From NCBI RefSeq assembly GCF_029255145.1, contig NZ_JAPUVQ010000110.1, forward strand, positions 1-64,000: 64,000 nt of DNA, read 5' to 3'. This document shows positions 17,090 to 24,345 of this stretch, in pieces. Origin of the DNA: Accumulibacter sp003538495. GTDB lineage: Bacteria > Pseudomonadota > Gammaproteobacteria > Burkholderiales > Rhodocyclaceae. The first letter of the stretch is position 1; every line of letters starts with the position of its first letter. The notes beneath the pieces were generated by a model. That model was not told the DNA's origin. It did no database searches and was given only the letters and a program-made list of their open reading frames with translations. Made by a program: the position numbers and the translations under genes.

Positions 17090-17395
17090 TGAAGATTCCC
17101 CCGTTGTAAGCCATTTGTTCTAAGGCGACGCTTTTGCGCGATAAATCCGGCGCCAGCTCCATAGCTCGGCATCGGCTCCACACTGAACGCTTCTCTTGAA
17201 AAGGCTTCGCGTCCAGCGCGTGTTGATTCTATACAGTACCGAAAAAGTCGTGTAAAGCGGCACCTCGCCATCTAGGGCAATAGCATGAGCCCAGCTAACG
17301 TCAATGACTGCCTTCGGCAGACTTCGCCGCCGCCTCTTCCTGGCCGTTATGGATAGATGTTCATGACGGCCATCAGCTGCCATCGGCCTGAAGCG

Positions 17396-17405
17396 GTCTA
17401 AAACT
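17396..17405 (+). repeat. Possible integrase arm-type site 2
   Basis: GTCTAAAACT is identical to 11563-11572 and lies about 120 bases inside the right core. Confidence 0.4.
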
Positions 17406-17458
17406 ATCTCCAGACACCCCGCAAACCGGGACTAACTCTCGGTCAGCCTGGATGATTT

Positions 17459-17467
17459 GTTTTAGAC
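17459..17467 (-). repeat. Possible integrase arm-type site 3 (inverted)
   Basis: GTTTTAGAC is the reverse complement of the first nine bases of the repeat at 11563 and 17396. It lies about 60 bases inside the right core, a mirror of the spacing at the left end. Confidence 0.4.
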
Positions 17468-17517
17468 TCTGGGTGTTCGTTTATCGCATTAAGTCAGCAT
17501 CTTGCCGATGCTTTCAA

Positions 17518-17586
17518 TCAATACTGCTGCATCATCGGGGTGTGCGCGGATTCCGCACTGTCTCTTGCGTCTTTATTTTTCGGCAT
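17518..17586 (-). pseudogene. mutS: Displaced original 5' end of mutS
   Basis: Read on the minus strand from ATG 17586, 22 codons give MPKNKDARDSAESA then HTPMMQQY, and stop at TGA 17518-17520. HTPMMQQY is the strongly conserved MutS start motif and matches residues 15-22 of the intact mutS 6 kb away. The fragment breaks off just past the 14-base core, where the element begins. Joining it to the present mutS at the core would give a normal MutS N-terminus. It is therefore the left-over native start and its upstream region. Confidence 0.85.
17525..17538. repeat. Right attachment core (in the mutS remnant)
   Basis: TGCTGCATCATCGG is identical to 11495-11508, in the same orientation and the same MutS codons. 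Confidence 0.75.
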
Positions 17587-17764
17587 ATTGCATACAAGCC
17601 GTGGAAATATTGTGTTAAATTTATGACGCTTAGGATCGCGCAAGGACCATTGAAGCTTGTCGACACTCATCGACACGTTGCTTCTTAGTATGGGTCTTGG
17701 TGAACTTTCAAAAACCTATGCTGCCGATGCCGAGGGCTTTGAAAACCTATACGGAGAGGTCGCC

Positions 17765-18905
17765 ATGACGTTCGACGCGCGGGTCATCAAGTTCCTGCAG
17801 CGAGGACAGCATCTTACCAGTGCGGAGGCCCCTGGCCTTCGCGTAGAGGCCTACTCCGACCGGAAGACGTGGATTTACCGATACCGCAGCCTCTCTGATC
17901 AGAAGTTGCGGCTGACTAAGATCGGTATGTGGTCAGCGGTATCCGTGCATGCTGCCGTCGTCGCCTGGGAGAAGCTACGCGATCAGCGCGATTCAGGCCG
18001 AGACCCTGCTGCCGAGGCGAGATCCGAGAAAGTGCAAGCGCGGGCCGCCATTCCCGAGAGAAGCGCTGCGGCCCCTCCGCCGTAAACGGTGGCACAGGTC
18101 TGCTACGACTATTGGCAAGGCCATGTTGTGCCGACGCGGGCAATCAAGGGAGTTACGGAAGTCGAACGTATGTTCGACCGGATGCTCTGCGATACGGGAA
18201 CGCTGGCGGCGTCAAGCATCTCCCGTGTTCAAACGTTCGATCTGATCAAACGGCATGCCGAGACCGCGCCGGCGCAGGCAGCAGGACTACGCGCCGAACT
18301 TGGCGCACTGATTCGATGGCTACCGAATTCTAGTCAGCTAATAGAGGACGCGCTCACTCTATGCTTGTAGACCGGTACCCGTGCCGCTGATATTGTTGGC
18401 ACGGAAAGGCGGGAGAGTCAGCGGGAAGCTGATGGTCTGGTGTGGTGGGTAATGCCAAAAGCACGGACCAAGAGCCCGCGCCACGAGAACTCTACCGAAC
18501 TGCGCGTTCCCTTGTCTTGTCGGTCTTTGGCTATCATCATGCACCGAAAAGATCGTTGCGGAGACGGTCTGCTGTTCCCTGCCAAGACGCGGTACCGGAA
18601 GAATCGTGCCGTCGAGGAGAAGACCATCCAGACCGCGGTCTATTCTTGCCACCGTTACAGCCAGACGCGGCAAGACGCGGGCTGACGCTGCGCGGACCAG
18701 GCTTGCGGTTTCACACTGCTCGCCACGCGACCTGCGGCGCACCTGTCGCGCTCTGCTTGCCGCAATGGGTTGTCCGGACGCGGTTGGAGAATCGATATAC
18801 CTGACCACATGCTGCCTGGCGTGCTTGGCCTCTACAGCAAGCACGCTTACGATTGTGAGCGGGTGGAATGGCTCAGGCGACTTTCCGACCATTTGGAGAG
18901 TCTTG
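17765..18905 (+). pseudogene. Decayed P4-type tyrosine integrase
   Basis: In one frame from ATG 17765 the sequence reads as a P4-like integrase: an arm-binding DUF4102-type start (FDARVIKFLQRGQHLT...TWIYRYRS), then VAQVCYDYWQGHVV, IRWLPNSSQLIEDALTL, TGTRAADI and WWVMPKARTKS. The frame is broken by TAA 18083-18085, TAG 18368-18370 and TGA 18683-18685. RAELGA is joined directly to LIRWLP, so part of the core-binding domain seems deleted. The catalytic end continues in other frames as PRDLRRTCRALLAAMGCPD and GLYSKHAYDCERVEWLRRL. It cannot be functional and marks an older island. Confidence 0.8.
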
Positions 18906-18929
18906 CTCCTTGTGTAGCTGCATGCTGTT

Positions 18930-19160
18930 TCTTTGCCCCAGTGTTTGGTGGCGGTGGAAGGTCAGACGCTGGCCGTGATTCGGCCCATTGCTCAACCTCC
19001 CGCAGCAGCCATCCGACGCGTCGCACTGATATTTTGCCGCGGCTGAGGGAAATGTCCCGGTCCAAGGCGGACCATGGTTTGGACGGTCGATTCGGACAGC
19101 GTGAGTATTTTGGCCGCGTGCGCGCGAACAAGAAGCGGCGTACCGACGAGCATTACCTGA
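18930..19160 (-). pseudogene. Decayed AlpA-type regulator
   Basis: Minus-strand frames read AAKILTLSESTVQTMVRLGPG then, after a shift near 19050, SVRRVGWLLREVEQWAESRP. Together these resemble a full AlpA (MerR-like HTH) regulator: a helix-turn-helix containing SEST, then VGW...EVEQW..SRP. AlpA proteins control P4-type integrase modules. It sits convergent with the integrase relic, as expected for that type of island. No single frame is intact. Confidence 0.65.
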
Positions 19161-19164
19161 CCAG

Positions 19165-19850
19165 CTTCGCCCCGACATGCCTGCGCATGGAACGCGACCG
19201 CGTGCCGCTCTGGCGCGGCAACCATGTGGCTGTTAAGGAGCTGGTCGACGGTTTCGCGCGCTGTCTATACGGCCACGGCTCAGAAACTCCAGTGTGCAGC
19301 TCGACGCGATCCGCGATGGCGTGAACCTGCTTACCTGAACACAGGACAGCCTGGCTCTTGCCGACAGTTCCGACGAAGGTGAAGGCCGCCACAACTGGCT
19401 GCGCGGCGGCACGATGGTGACGCCGGTCCACGCCCATGCGCTGGATCTGGTGGTGAAGCCCGAGGTGGACAGCAAGCAGGTCGACGCCGAGCGGTGTGCG
19501 CGGCCGGCGGATGGGGTGCCAGGGCAATTGCCTGCCTGGAGTAGCACCGGAGCGGCGTCCGCCCTCCCGGGCGCAACTTCGCCCGGCGCCGTGCCACCGG
19601 CGCCGGTGAAGGTGAAGCGCTAGCACGGCACGGTAGTCCTCGATACCGCACGCCTGGGGCGAGACGCGAGCCGGATTGCTGATGAGGTCATTTCGCACCT
19701 CGCTGGGCTGGTCGGTGCGTCAGTGACGTTAGTCATCGAGCTTGAAGCCGAGATAGCGAGCGGCGTCCCGGATCCTGTCGTACGTGCCGTGACCGGGAAC
19801 AGCCGGACACTGAACTACGAGTCAGTCATTTCCGAAGGAATAGGCGCCAA
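19165..19850 (+). pseudogene. C-terminal relic of a DUF499 anti-phage ATPase
   Basis: The plus strand reads DRVPLWRGNHVAVKELVDGFARCLY, shifts frame near 19270-19290, then continues QLDAIRDGVNLLT, NWLRGGTMVTPVHAHALDLVVKPEVDSKQVDAER and, after a linker, HGTVVLDTARLGRDASRIADEV...IASGVPDPVVRAVT. This matches, from memory of the family, the C-terminus of DUF499 ATP-binding proteins, which occur beside DUF1156 methyltransferases in phage-defence islands. In-frame stops are TGA 19336-19338 (where I expect Trp) and TAG 19621-19623 (where I expect Tyr). The N-terminal majority of the gene is gone. Confidence 0.7.
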
Positions 19851-20007
19851 TTGTCGCGCGGCACTCTTGTACCCTGGAAGCTGTGCCGCTCAGTCATCGG
19901 CGGGCACTCGTTTGGCGTGCCCGGCCGCGGCAGCGGGTGCCGGGGAATGCCGAGCTCAAACCGTGTCCATGTTGCTCGAAAGAGGTGGCCGGTGAGCGTT
20001 GCGGGTC

Positions 20008-20817
20008 TCAGGCCGCAAGCCCCGGCGTCCGGTGGCCGTCGATCACCTGCAGCAGTTGCGCGAAGACCTTCGGTGTACCGGCGACCAGGTTGCCGGACTG
20101 CAGGTAGGTCTCGTTGCCGGCGAGGTCGCCGACCAGTCCACCAGCTTCCGAAATCAGCAGCGCGCCACCGGCCATGTCCCACGGCGACAGGCCGAACTCC
20201 CAGAAGCCGTCGAAGCGTCCACAGGCGACGTAGGCCAGGTCGAGCGCCGCGGCACCCGGGCGACGCATGCCGGCGGTTTTCTTCGCGAGTTCCTTGAAGA
20301 TTCCCAGGTAGGCATCGATGTGGTCATAGACACGGTAGGGGAAGCCGGTGCCGATCAGTGCGTTTTCCAGTTTGAGGCACTTGCTGACCCGGATCCGCCG
20401 TTCGTTGAGGAAGGCGCCACCGCCCTTGCTGGCGGTGAACATCTCGTTGCGCACCGGGTCGTAAACTACCGACTGCGTGACCTGGCCGCGGTGCGCCAGG
20501 GCAATCGAGATCGCGTACTGCGGAAAACCGTGGATGAAGTTGGTGGTGCCATCAAGCGGGTCGATGATCCACTGATACTCGCTGCCGCCGGCCTGGCCTG
20601 CGGTTTGGCCCGACTCTTCTGCTAGAATGCCGTATTCCGGATAGGCCTCGCGCAGGATGTCGATGATCGCCGCCTCGGCGGCCTTGTCCACTTCGGTAAC
20701 GAAATCGCTCTGTCGCTTGGTGGTGATCTGCAGGCGCTCCAGATCCAGCGAGGCACGGTTGATGATCTGGCTGGCGCGACGCGCCGCCTTGATGATGATG
20801 TTGAGAGCTGGATGCAT
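20008..20817 (-). CDS. suhB: Inositol-1-monophosphatase family protein SuhB
   Basis: A 269-residue magnesium-dependent phosphatase. The metal and substrate motifs are EESG (about residue 67), IIDPLDGTTNFIHGFP and, near the C-terminus, LSPWDMAGGALLISEAGG. SuhB hydrolyses inositol phosphates and in E. coli also works with NusA/NusB in rRNA antitermination. It is transcribed divergently from trmJ. Its 3' end borders the decayed island, so in an ancestor suhB and mutS, both on the minus strand, may have been close neighbours. Confidence 0.94.
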   Translation of the reverse strand: MHPALNIIIKAARRASQIINRASLDLERLQITTKRQSDFVTEVDKAAEAAIIDILREAYPEYGILAEESGQTAGQAGGSEYQWIIDPLDGTTNFIHGFPQYAISIALAHRGQVTQSVVYDPVRNEMFTASKGGGAFLNERRIRVSKCLKLENALIGTGFPYRVYDHIDAYLGIFKELAKKTAGMRRPGAAALDLAYVACGRFDGFWEFGLSPWDMAGGALLISEAGGLVGDLAGNETYLQSGNLVAGTPKVFAQLLQVIDGHRTPGLAA

Positions 20818-20884
20818 GGCCTTGAAGGACGCATCGGGCGGCTGATGCCGATCGATGGCTGTGGTGGGGGACCCCGATTCTAAT

Positions 20885-21694
20885 ATGAACAGGCCTGCAG
20901 GGTCTCATTCTTCCGGCTCGCCGCTAGATCGCATTCGCGTCGTCCTGTCGCATCCCAGCCATCCGGGCAACATTGGTGCCGCCGCGCGCGCGATGAAGAC
21001 GATGGGTCTGTCGCGCCTGCTGCTGGTCAATCCGAAGTGCTTTCCGGACCAGCAGGCGGTGGCTCGGGCTGCCGACGCCGGCGACATCCTGACGCGGGCG
21101 CAGGTATGCAGCAGTCTCGATCAGGCGCTGGCCGGCGCGATCCATGTCTACGCTCTGTCGGCGCGGCACCGCAACCTTGGGCCGCCGGCGATGCCGGCCC
21201 GCGAGGCAGCAACCGACATTGCGGCCCAGGCCAGCGACGGGGAAGTGGCCGTGCTTTTTGGAAACGAGACGGCCGGTCTGTCGAATGCCGAGGTACAACG
21301 CTGCCAGCGGACGGTGTTCATCCCCGCCAACCCCGACTACAGCTCGCTGAATCTCGCTTCGGCGGTGCAACTGGTATGTTACGAACTGCGCCTGGCGGTC
21401 TTTGACGGGCGCCCGCCGGTGCTGACCCGGGCGGTGCCCTTTGCCTCGCCGCTGGCGCCGCATCAGGAGGTCGAGCGTTTCTACGAGCATCTCGAACGGG
21501 TGATGGTCGGCAGCGGTTTCCTTGATCCGCAGCGGCCCAGGCGCTTGTTGCCGAAGCTGCGTCGCCTGTTCGGACGTGCGGAACTGGAGAGCGACGAGAT
21601 CAACATCCTGCGCGGACTGCTCGACGCCGTCGAACGGAAATTTTCCGGGCCTCGCCCGGCGGACGATGACTTGAAGAATAGTGGACCAAAATAG
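20885..21694 (+). CDS. trmJ: tRNA (Cm32/Um32) methyltransferase TrmJ
   Basis: A SPOUT-class RNA 2'-O-methyltransferase of about 269 residues. The N-terminal knot domain shows RVVLSHPSHPGNIGAAARAMKTMG, then LFGNETAGLSN and, at the knot, IPANPDYSSLNLASAVQLVCYELR. A C-terminal extension of about 90 residues fits TrmJ rather than short TrmL-type enzymes. ATG 20885 is used; an upstream in-frame start at 20855 would add ten residues. It is divergent from suhB. The 3' end overlaps the cysE promoter. Confidence 0.88.
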   Translation: MNRPAGSHSSGSPLDRIRVVLSHPSHPGNIGAAARAMKTMGLSRLLLVNPKCFPDQQAVARAADAGDILTRAQVCSSLDQALAGAIHVYALSARHRNLGPPAMPAREAATDIAAQASDGEVAVLFGNETAGLSNAEVQRCQRTVFIPANPDYSSLNLASAVQLVCYELRLAVFDGRPPVLTRAVPFASPLAPHQEVERFYEHLERVMVGSGFLDPQRPRRLLPKLRRLFGRAELESDEINILRGLLDAVERKFSGPRPADDDLKNSGPK

Positions 21695-21710
21695 TAGGTT
21701 ATTGTAAAAT
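21682..21710 (+). promoter_or_regulatory. Candidate sigma70 promoter of cysE
   Basis: TGGACC (21682-21687), 17 bases, then TAAAAT (21705-21710). It lies at the 3' end of trmJ, 30 bases before the cysE start. Confidence 0.45.
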
Positions 21711-21739
21711 CAGCGTCATCGCTCAAGGACTTTCTTTTC

Positions 21740-22492
21740 ATGTTCATCCGTCTGCGCGAAGACATCCAATCCGTATTCGACCGTGACCCGGCAGCGCGTA
21801 CCTCCTGGGAGGTGCTGACTTGCTACCCGGGCGTGCACGCGATCGTCCTGCATCGTCTCGGGCACTGGTTGTGGACGCATCGTTGTCCTTGGCTGGGCCG
21901 TCTCGTTTCGCACCTCGGGCGCTTCTTCACCGGCATCGAAATCCATCCCGGGGCGACCGTCGGACGTCGGATGTTCATCGATCACGGGATGGGTGTGGTG
22001 ATCGGCGAGACGGCCGTGATCGGCGATGACGTCACGCTCTATCATGGCGTCACGCTCGGTGGCACCTCGTGGAACAAGGGCAAGCGCCACCCGACGCTGG
22101 AGCGCGGCGTGGTGATCGGCGCCGGTGCCAAGGTGCTCGGGCCGATCACCATTGGTGCGGGGGCCAAGGTCGGCTCCAACGCGGTGGTCGTCAAGGACGT
22201 CCCGCCGGGGGCGACGGCGGTCGGCAACCCGGCCCGGATCATCGATAGCGAGCAGGCACGCAAGCGCGAGCAGATGGCCGGGCAGTTGGGCTTTTCGGCC
22301 TACGCGCTGGCTGGCGACCAGGACGACCCGCTGGCCAAGGCGATCCATGGGCTGCTCGACCATGCGGTCGACGGTGACCGGCGCTTCGAGTTGCTGCTCA
22401 AGCGGCTCGAGGAGGCCGGCGTGCATGTCAACGGCGACCTGGTGAAGGCGGATCAGTTCGATCCGCAATACTTGAGTAAAATAGTTGACTAA
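21740..22492 (+). CDS. cysE: Serine O-acetyltransferase
   Basis: CysE makes O-acetylserine from serine and acetyl-CoA, the entry step of cysteine synthesis. The 250-residue protein starts with the helical domain (RLREDIQSVFDRDPAARTSWEVL). It continues with the hexapeptide left-handed beta-helix: IHPGATVGRRMFIDHGMGVVIGETAVIGDD, LYHGVTLGGT, and HPTLERGVVIGAGAKVLGPI. The placement directly before iscR links cysteine supply to the desulfurase-driven isc pathway. The stop codon region overlaps the iscR promoter -35 box. Confidence 0.93.
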   Translation: MFIRLREDIQSVFDRDPAARTSWEVLTCYPGVHAIVLHRLGHWLWTHRCPWLGRLVSHLGRFFTGIEIHPGATVGRRMFIDHGMGVVIGETAVIGDDVTLYHGVTLGGTSWNKGKRHPTLERGVVIGAGAKVLGPITIGAGAKVGSNAVVVKDVPPGATAVGNPARIIDSEQARKREQMAGQLGFSAYALAGDQDDPLAKAIHGLLDHAVDGDRRFELLLKRLEEAGVHVNGDLVKADQFDPQYLSKIVD

Positions 22493-22540
22493 TTGGCGAG
22501 GCGCCGATATAGTCAATAGTGTAGTGATCTAATCAACTAT
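22481..22540 (+). promoter_or_regulatory. iscR promoter with candidate IscR operators
   Basis: TTGACT (22485-22490), 17 bases, TATAGT (22508-22513) is a strong sigma70 promoter. ATAGTTGACT (22481-22490) matches an IscR type 1 half-site and overlaps the -35. The 25-base segment 22516-22540 has ATAGT at its left end and a good right half-site, AATCAACTAT, around the expected transcription start. This fits known repression of isc operons by [2Fe-2S]-IscR. The left half of the second site is degenerate. Confidence 0.65.
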
Positions 22541-22556
22541 TATTGGTGGAGGTAGT

Positions 22557-23048
22557 ATGCGACTGACGACCAAAGGACGTTTCGCGGTGACGGCGATGAT
22601 TGACTTGGCCTTGCGTTGCGCCGACGGCCCGGTGTCTCTGGCGGGTATCAGCGATCGCCAGAAGATCTCGCTGTCGTATCTGGAGCAGTTGTTTGGCAAG
22701 CTGCGCCGCCACCAGTTGGTCGGCAGCGTGCGTGGCCCAGGCGGCGGTTACTGCCTGGCGCGGCCGACCAGCGCGATGACCGTCGCCGACATCATTCGCG
22801 CTGTCGATGAGCCGCTCGATGCCACCCAGTGCGGTGGTCGCGAGAACTGCCAGGACGACGAGCGCTGCATGACCCATGACCTGTGGGCGACCTTGAACGT
22901 CAAGATGTTCGACTATCTGAGTTCGGTGACCCTGGCCGAACTGGTTGATCAGCAGCTCACCAGGCGCGGTGCCGACGTCGCCGTTCTGCATGATGCGCGG
23001 CGGCCCGGCGTGCGGCAGCGCGCCAAAGTCGTCGCATTCGGCCGCTGA
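22557..23048 (+). CDS. iscR: Iron-sulfur cluster assembly regulator IscR
   Basis: A 163-residue Rrf2-family repressor. The N-terminal winged helix starts MRLTTKGRFAVTAMIDLAL, with recognition helix segment ISLSYLEQLFGKLRR and the wing GPGGGY. The [2Fe-2S] ligands are seen in CGGRENCQDDERCMTHDLW: three cysteines and the following His. With the cluster bound, IscR represses its own operon through type 1 sites, and candidates lie just upstream. A strong GGTGGAGG ribosome site precedes the ATG. Confidence 0.95.
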   Translation: MRLTTKGRFAVTAMIDLALRCADGPVSLAGISDRQKISLSYLEQLFGKLRRHQLVGSVRGPGGGYCLARPTSAMTVADIIRAVDEPLDATQCGGRENCQDDERCMTHDLWATLNVKMFDYLSSVTLAELVDQQLTRRGADVAVLHDARRPGVRQRAKVVAFGR

Positions 23049-23092
23049 GCGCAGGCCAGCGCCCGCAATTGCACTCTCTAGCGCCCAAGCCG

Positions 23093-24253
23093 ATGTTCGC
23101 GCCCGTCTACCTCGATCACAATGCGACCACCCCGGTCGATCCGGCGGTGCGCGAAGCGATGTTGCCCTACCTGTCGGGACAATACGGCAACGCCTCGAGC
23201 CGGCACGAGTACGGCCGCGCCGCCAGGCGAGCCATCGACGAAGCGCGCAGCAAGGTCGCTGCGGCGGTTGGCGCGCATGCCAGCGAAGTGGTGTTTACCA
23301 GCGGTGGTTCGGAAGCCAACAACCTGTTGATCAAGGGTGCCGCGGCTTGTCTGAAACCCGGCCTGGTGGCAGTCAGCGCGATCGAGCATCCCTGCGTGAT
23401 AAGGCCGGCCGAGCAGTTGCGCAAACGTGGCTGGACTCTGCACAAGCTGGAGGTTGATCGCGATGGGCGGGTCGATGCCGGGAATTTCCAGGCCTTGATC
23501 GCTGAACAGCCGCCGCGGATCGTTTCTGTGATGCTGGCCAACAACGAGACCGGCGTGTTGCAGGACATCGAGACGCTGGCCGCGCTGGCGAGAACCGCCG
23601 GGGCCTGCTTTCACAGCGATGCGGTGCAGGCGGTAGGCAAGCTGCCGGTCGATTTTCGCCGCCTCAATGCCGCCGGCGTGCACGCGCTGACCTTGTCGGC
23701 ACACAAGATTGGCGGTCCCAAGGGTGCTGCGGCGCTGATACTCGACAAGCGGCTCGATGTCGAGCCGCTGATTGCCGGCGGTGGCCACGAGCGCGGACTA
23801 CGCTCGGGTACCGAGAATGTGGCGGCGATCGTCGGCTTCGGCGTTGCCTGCGAACTGGCGGCGGCGCGTCTGGCTGCAACGGCTCCCCATTTGCTGGCAT
23901 TGCGTGGGCGCGTCGAATGCGGCCTGCTTGGCCAAGGCGCGACGCTCTTTGGCCAAGCGGCCGAGCGTTTGCCGAACACCGTCTATTTCGCTTTTCCGGA
24001 ACTTGATGGCGAAACGCTCGTCGGACAGCTCGACCGTGCCGGCTACGCAGCAGCCAGCGGTGCCGCGTGTTCGAGTGCCAGCCCCGAGCCGTCGCACGTG
24101 CTGCAGGCCATGGGTGTGGCGCCCGGGCTGGCACGCGGCGCGGTACGCGTCAGTCTCGGGGGCGCCAACACCGTCGCCGAGGTCGACGGTTTCCTGGCAA
24201 CGCTGCAGGGCACCGTGCGCCGCCTGCAAGGGCTGACCGCGATGGCAGTTTGA
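23093..24253 (+). CDS. Second cysteine desulfurase (NifS/IscS-like)
   Basis: A 386-residue pyridoxal-phosphate cysteine desulfurase, starting MFAPVYLDHNATTPVDPAV. A TTG at 23069 is possible but less likely. The PLP lysine is in LTLSAHKIGGPKG and the persulfide loop is SGAACSSASPEPSHVL. The family hallmarks TSGGSEANN, HSDAVQA and GGGHERGLRSGTEN are present. It lies between iscR and the canonical iscS and differs from iscS along its length. It is therefore not a recent duplicate, and may serve a different acceptor such as tRNA thiolation or another scaffold. Confidence 0.9.
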   Translation: MFAPVYLDHNATTPVDPAVREAMLPYLSGQYGNASSRHEYGRAARRAIDEARSKVAAAVGAHASEVVFTSGGSEANNLLIKGAAACLKPGLVAVSAIEHPCVIRPAEQLRKRGWTLHKLEVDRDGRVDAGNFQALIAEQPPRIVSVMLANNETGVLQDIETLAALARTAGACFHSDAVQAVGKLPVDFRRLNAAGVHALTLSAHKIGGPKGAAALILDKRLDVEPLIAGGGHERGLRSGTENVAAIVGFGVACELAAARLAATAPHLLALRGRVECGLLGQGATLFGQAAERLPNTVYFAFPELDGETLVGQLDRAGYAAASGAACSSASPEPSHVLQAMGVAPGLARGAVRVSLGGANTVAEVDGFLATLQGTVRRLQGLTAMAV

Positions 24254-24316
24254 GCGGTGGCGCCGGACCGGCGCGGCGTCAGTCATCGGCACCAGATTTA
24301 TGACACGTACTAGATG

Positions 24317-24334
24317 TATCACTCGTATCACTCG
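24317..24334 (+). repeat. 9-base tandem duplication in the iscS leader
   Basis: TATCACTCG is repeated twice without a gap, 12 bases before the iscS ATG. It may be a slippage product and could affect translation of iscS. The rest of the 92-base gap has no gene. Confidence 0.5.
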
Positions 24335-24345
24335 GAGCATGAGCA

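Larger units (their letters stand above)
17090..17517. other. Right end of the mutS element, no gene seen
   Basis: These 430 bases hold the presumed promoter of the restriction-modification operon and the right end of the element. Short frames here (for example 17120-17383, minus) lack family features and are not called. Two copies of the GTCTAAAAC repeat occur at 17396 and, inverted, at 17459. Confidence 0.5.
11495..17538. mobile_element. Integrative element in the 5' coding end of mutS, carrying a restriction-modification system
   Basis: The element of about 6.0 kb is bounded by a 14-base identical core (TGCTGCATCATCGG) at 11495-11508 and 17525-17538. Both copies lie in sequence encoding HTPMMQQY of MutS. 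The cargo, all on the minus strand from right to left, is an adenine methyltransferase, a PstI-like endonuclease, a small protein of unknown role, a Rep_trans initiator, an 89-residue protein, a DUF4224 protein and a tyrosine integrase adjacent to mutS. There are no capsid, secretion or conjugation genes, so it resembles a satellite or an integrative plasmid. Integration swapped the MutS N-terminus. Confidence 0.82.

Noticed and set aside
17120..17383. 87-codon minus-strand frame upstream of the methyltransferase
   Set aside because: Start context poor, no family features; it probably covers the promoter region.
17587..19850. Treating the P4-integrase, AlpA and DUF499 relics as part of the mutS element
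   Set aside because: The native mutS start and right core at 17518-17586 end the element, and the relics lie beyond it and are far more decayed.
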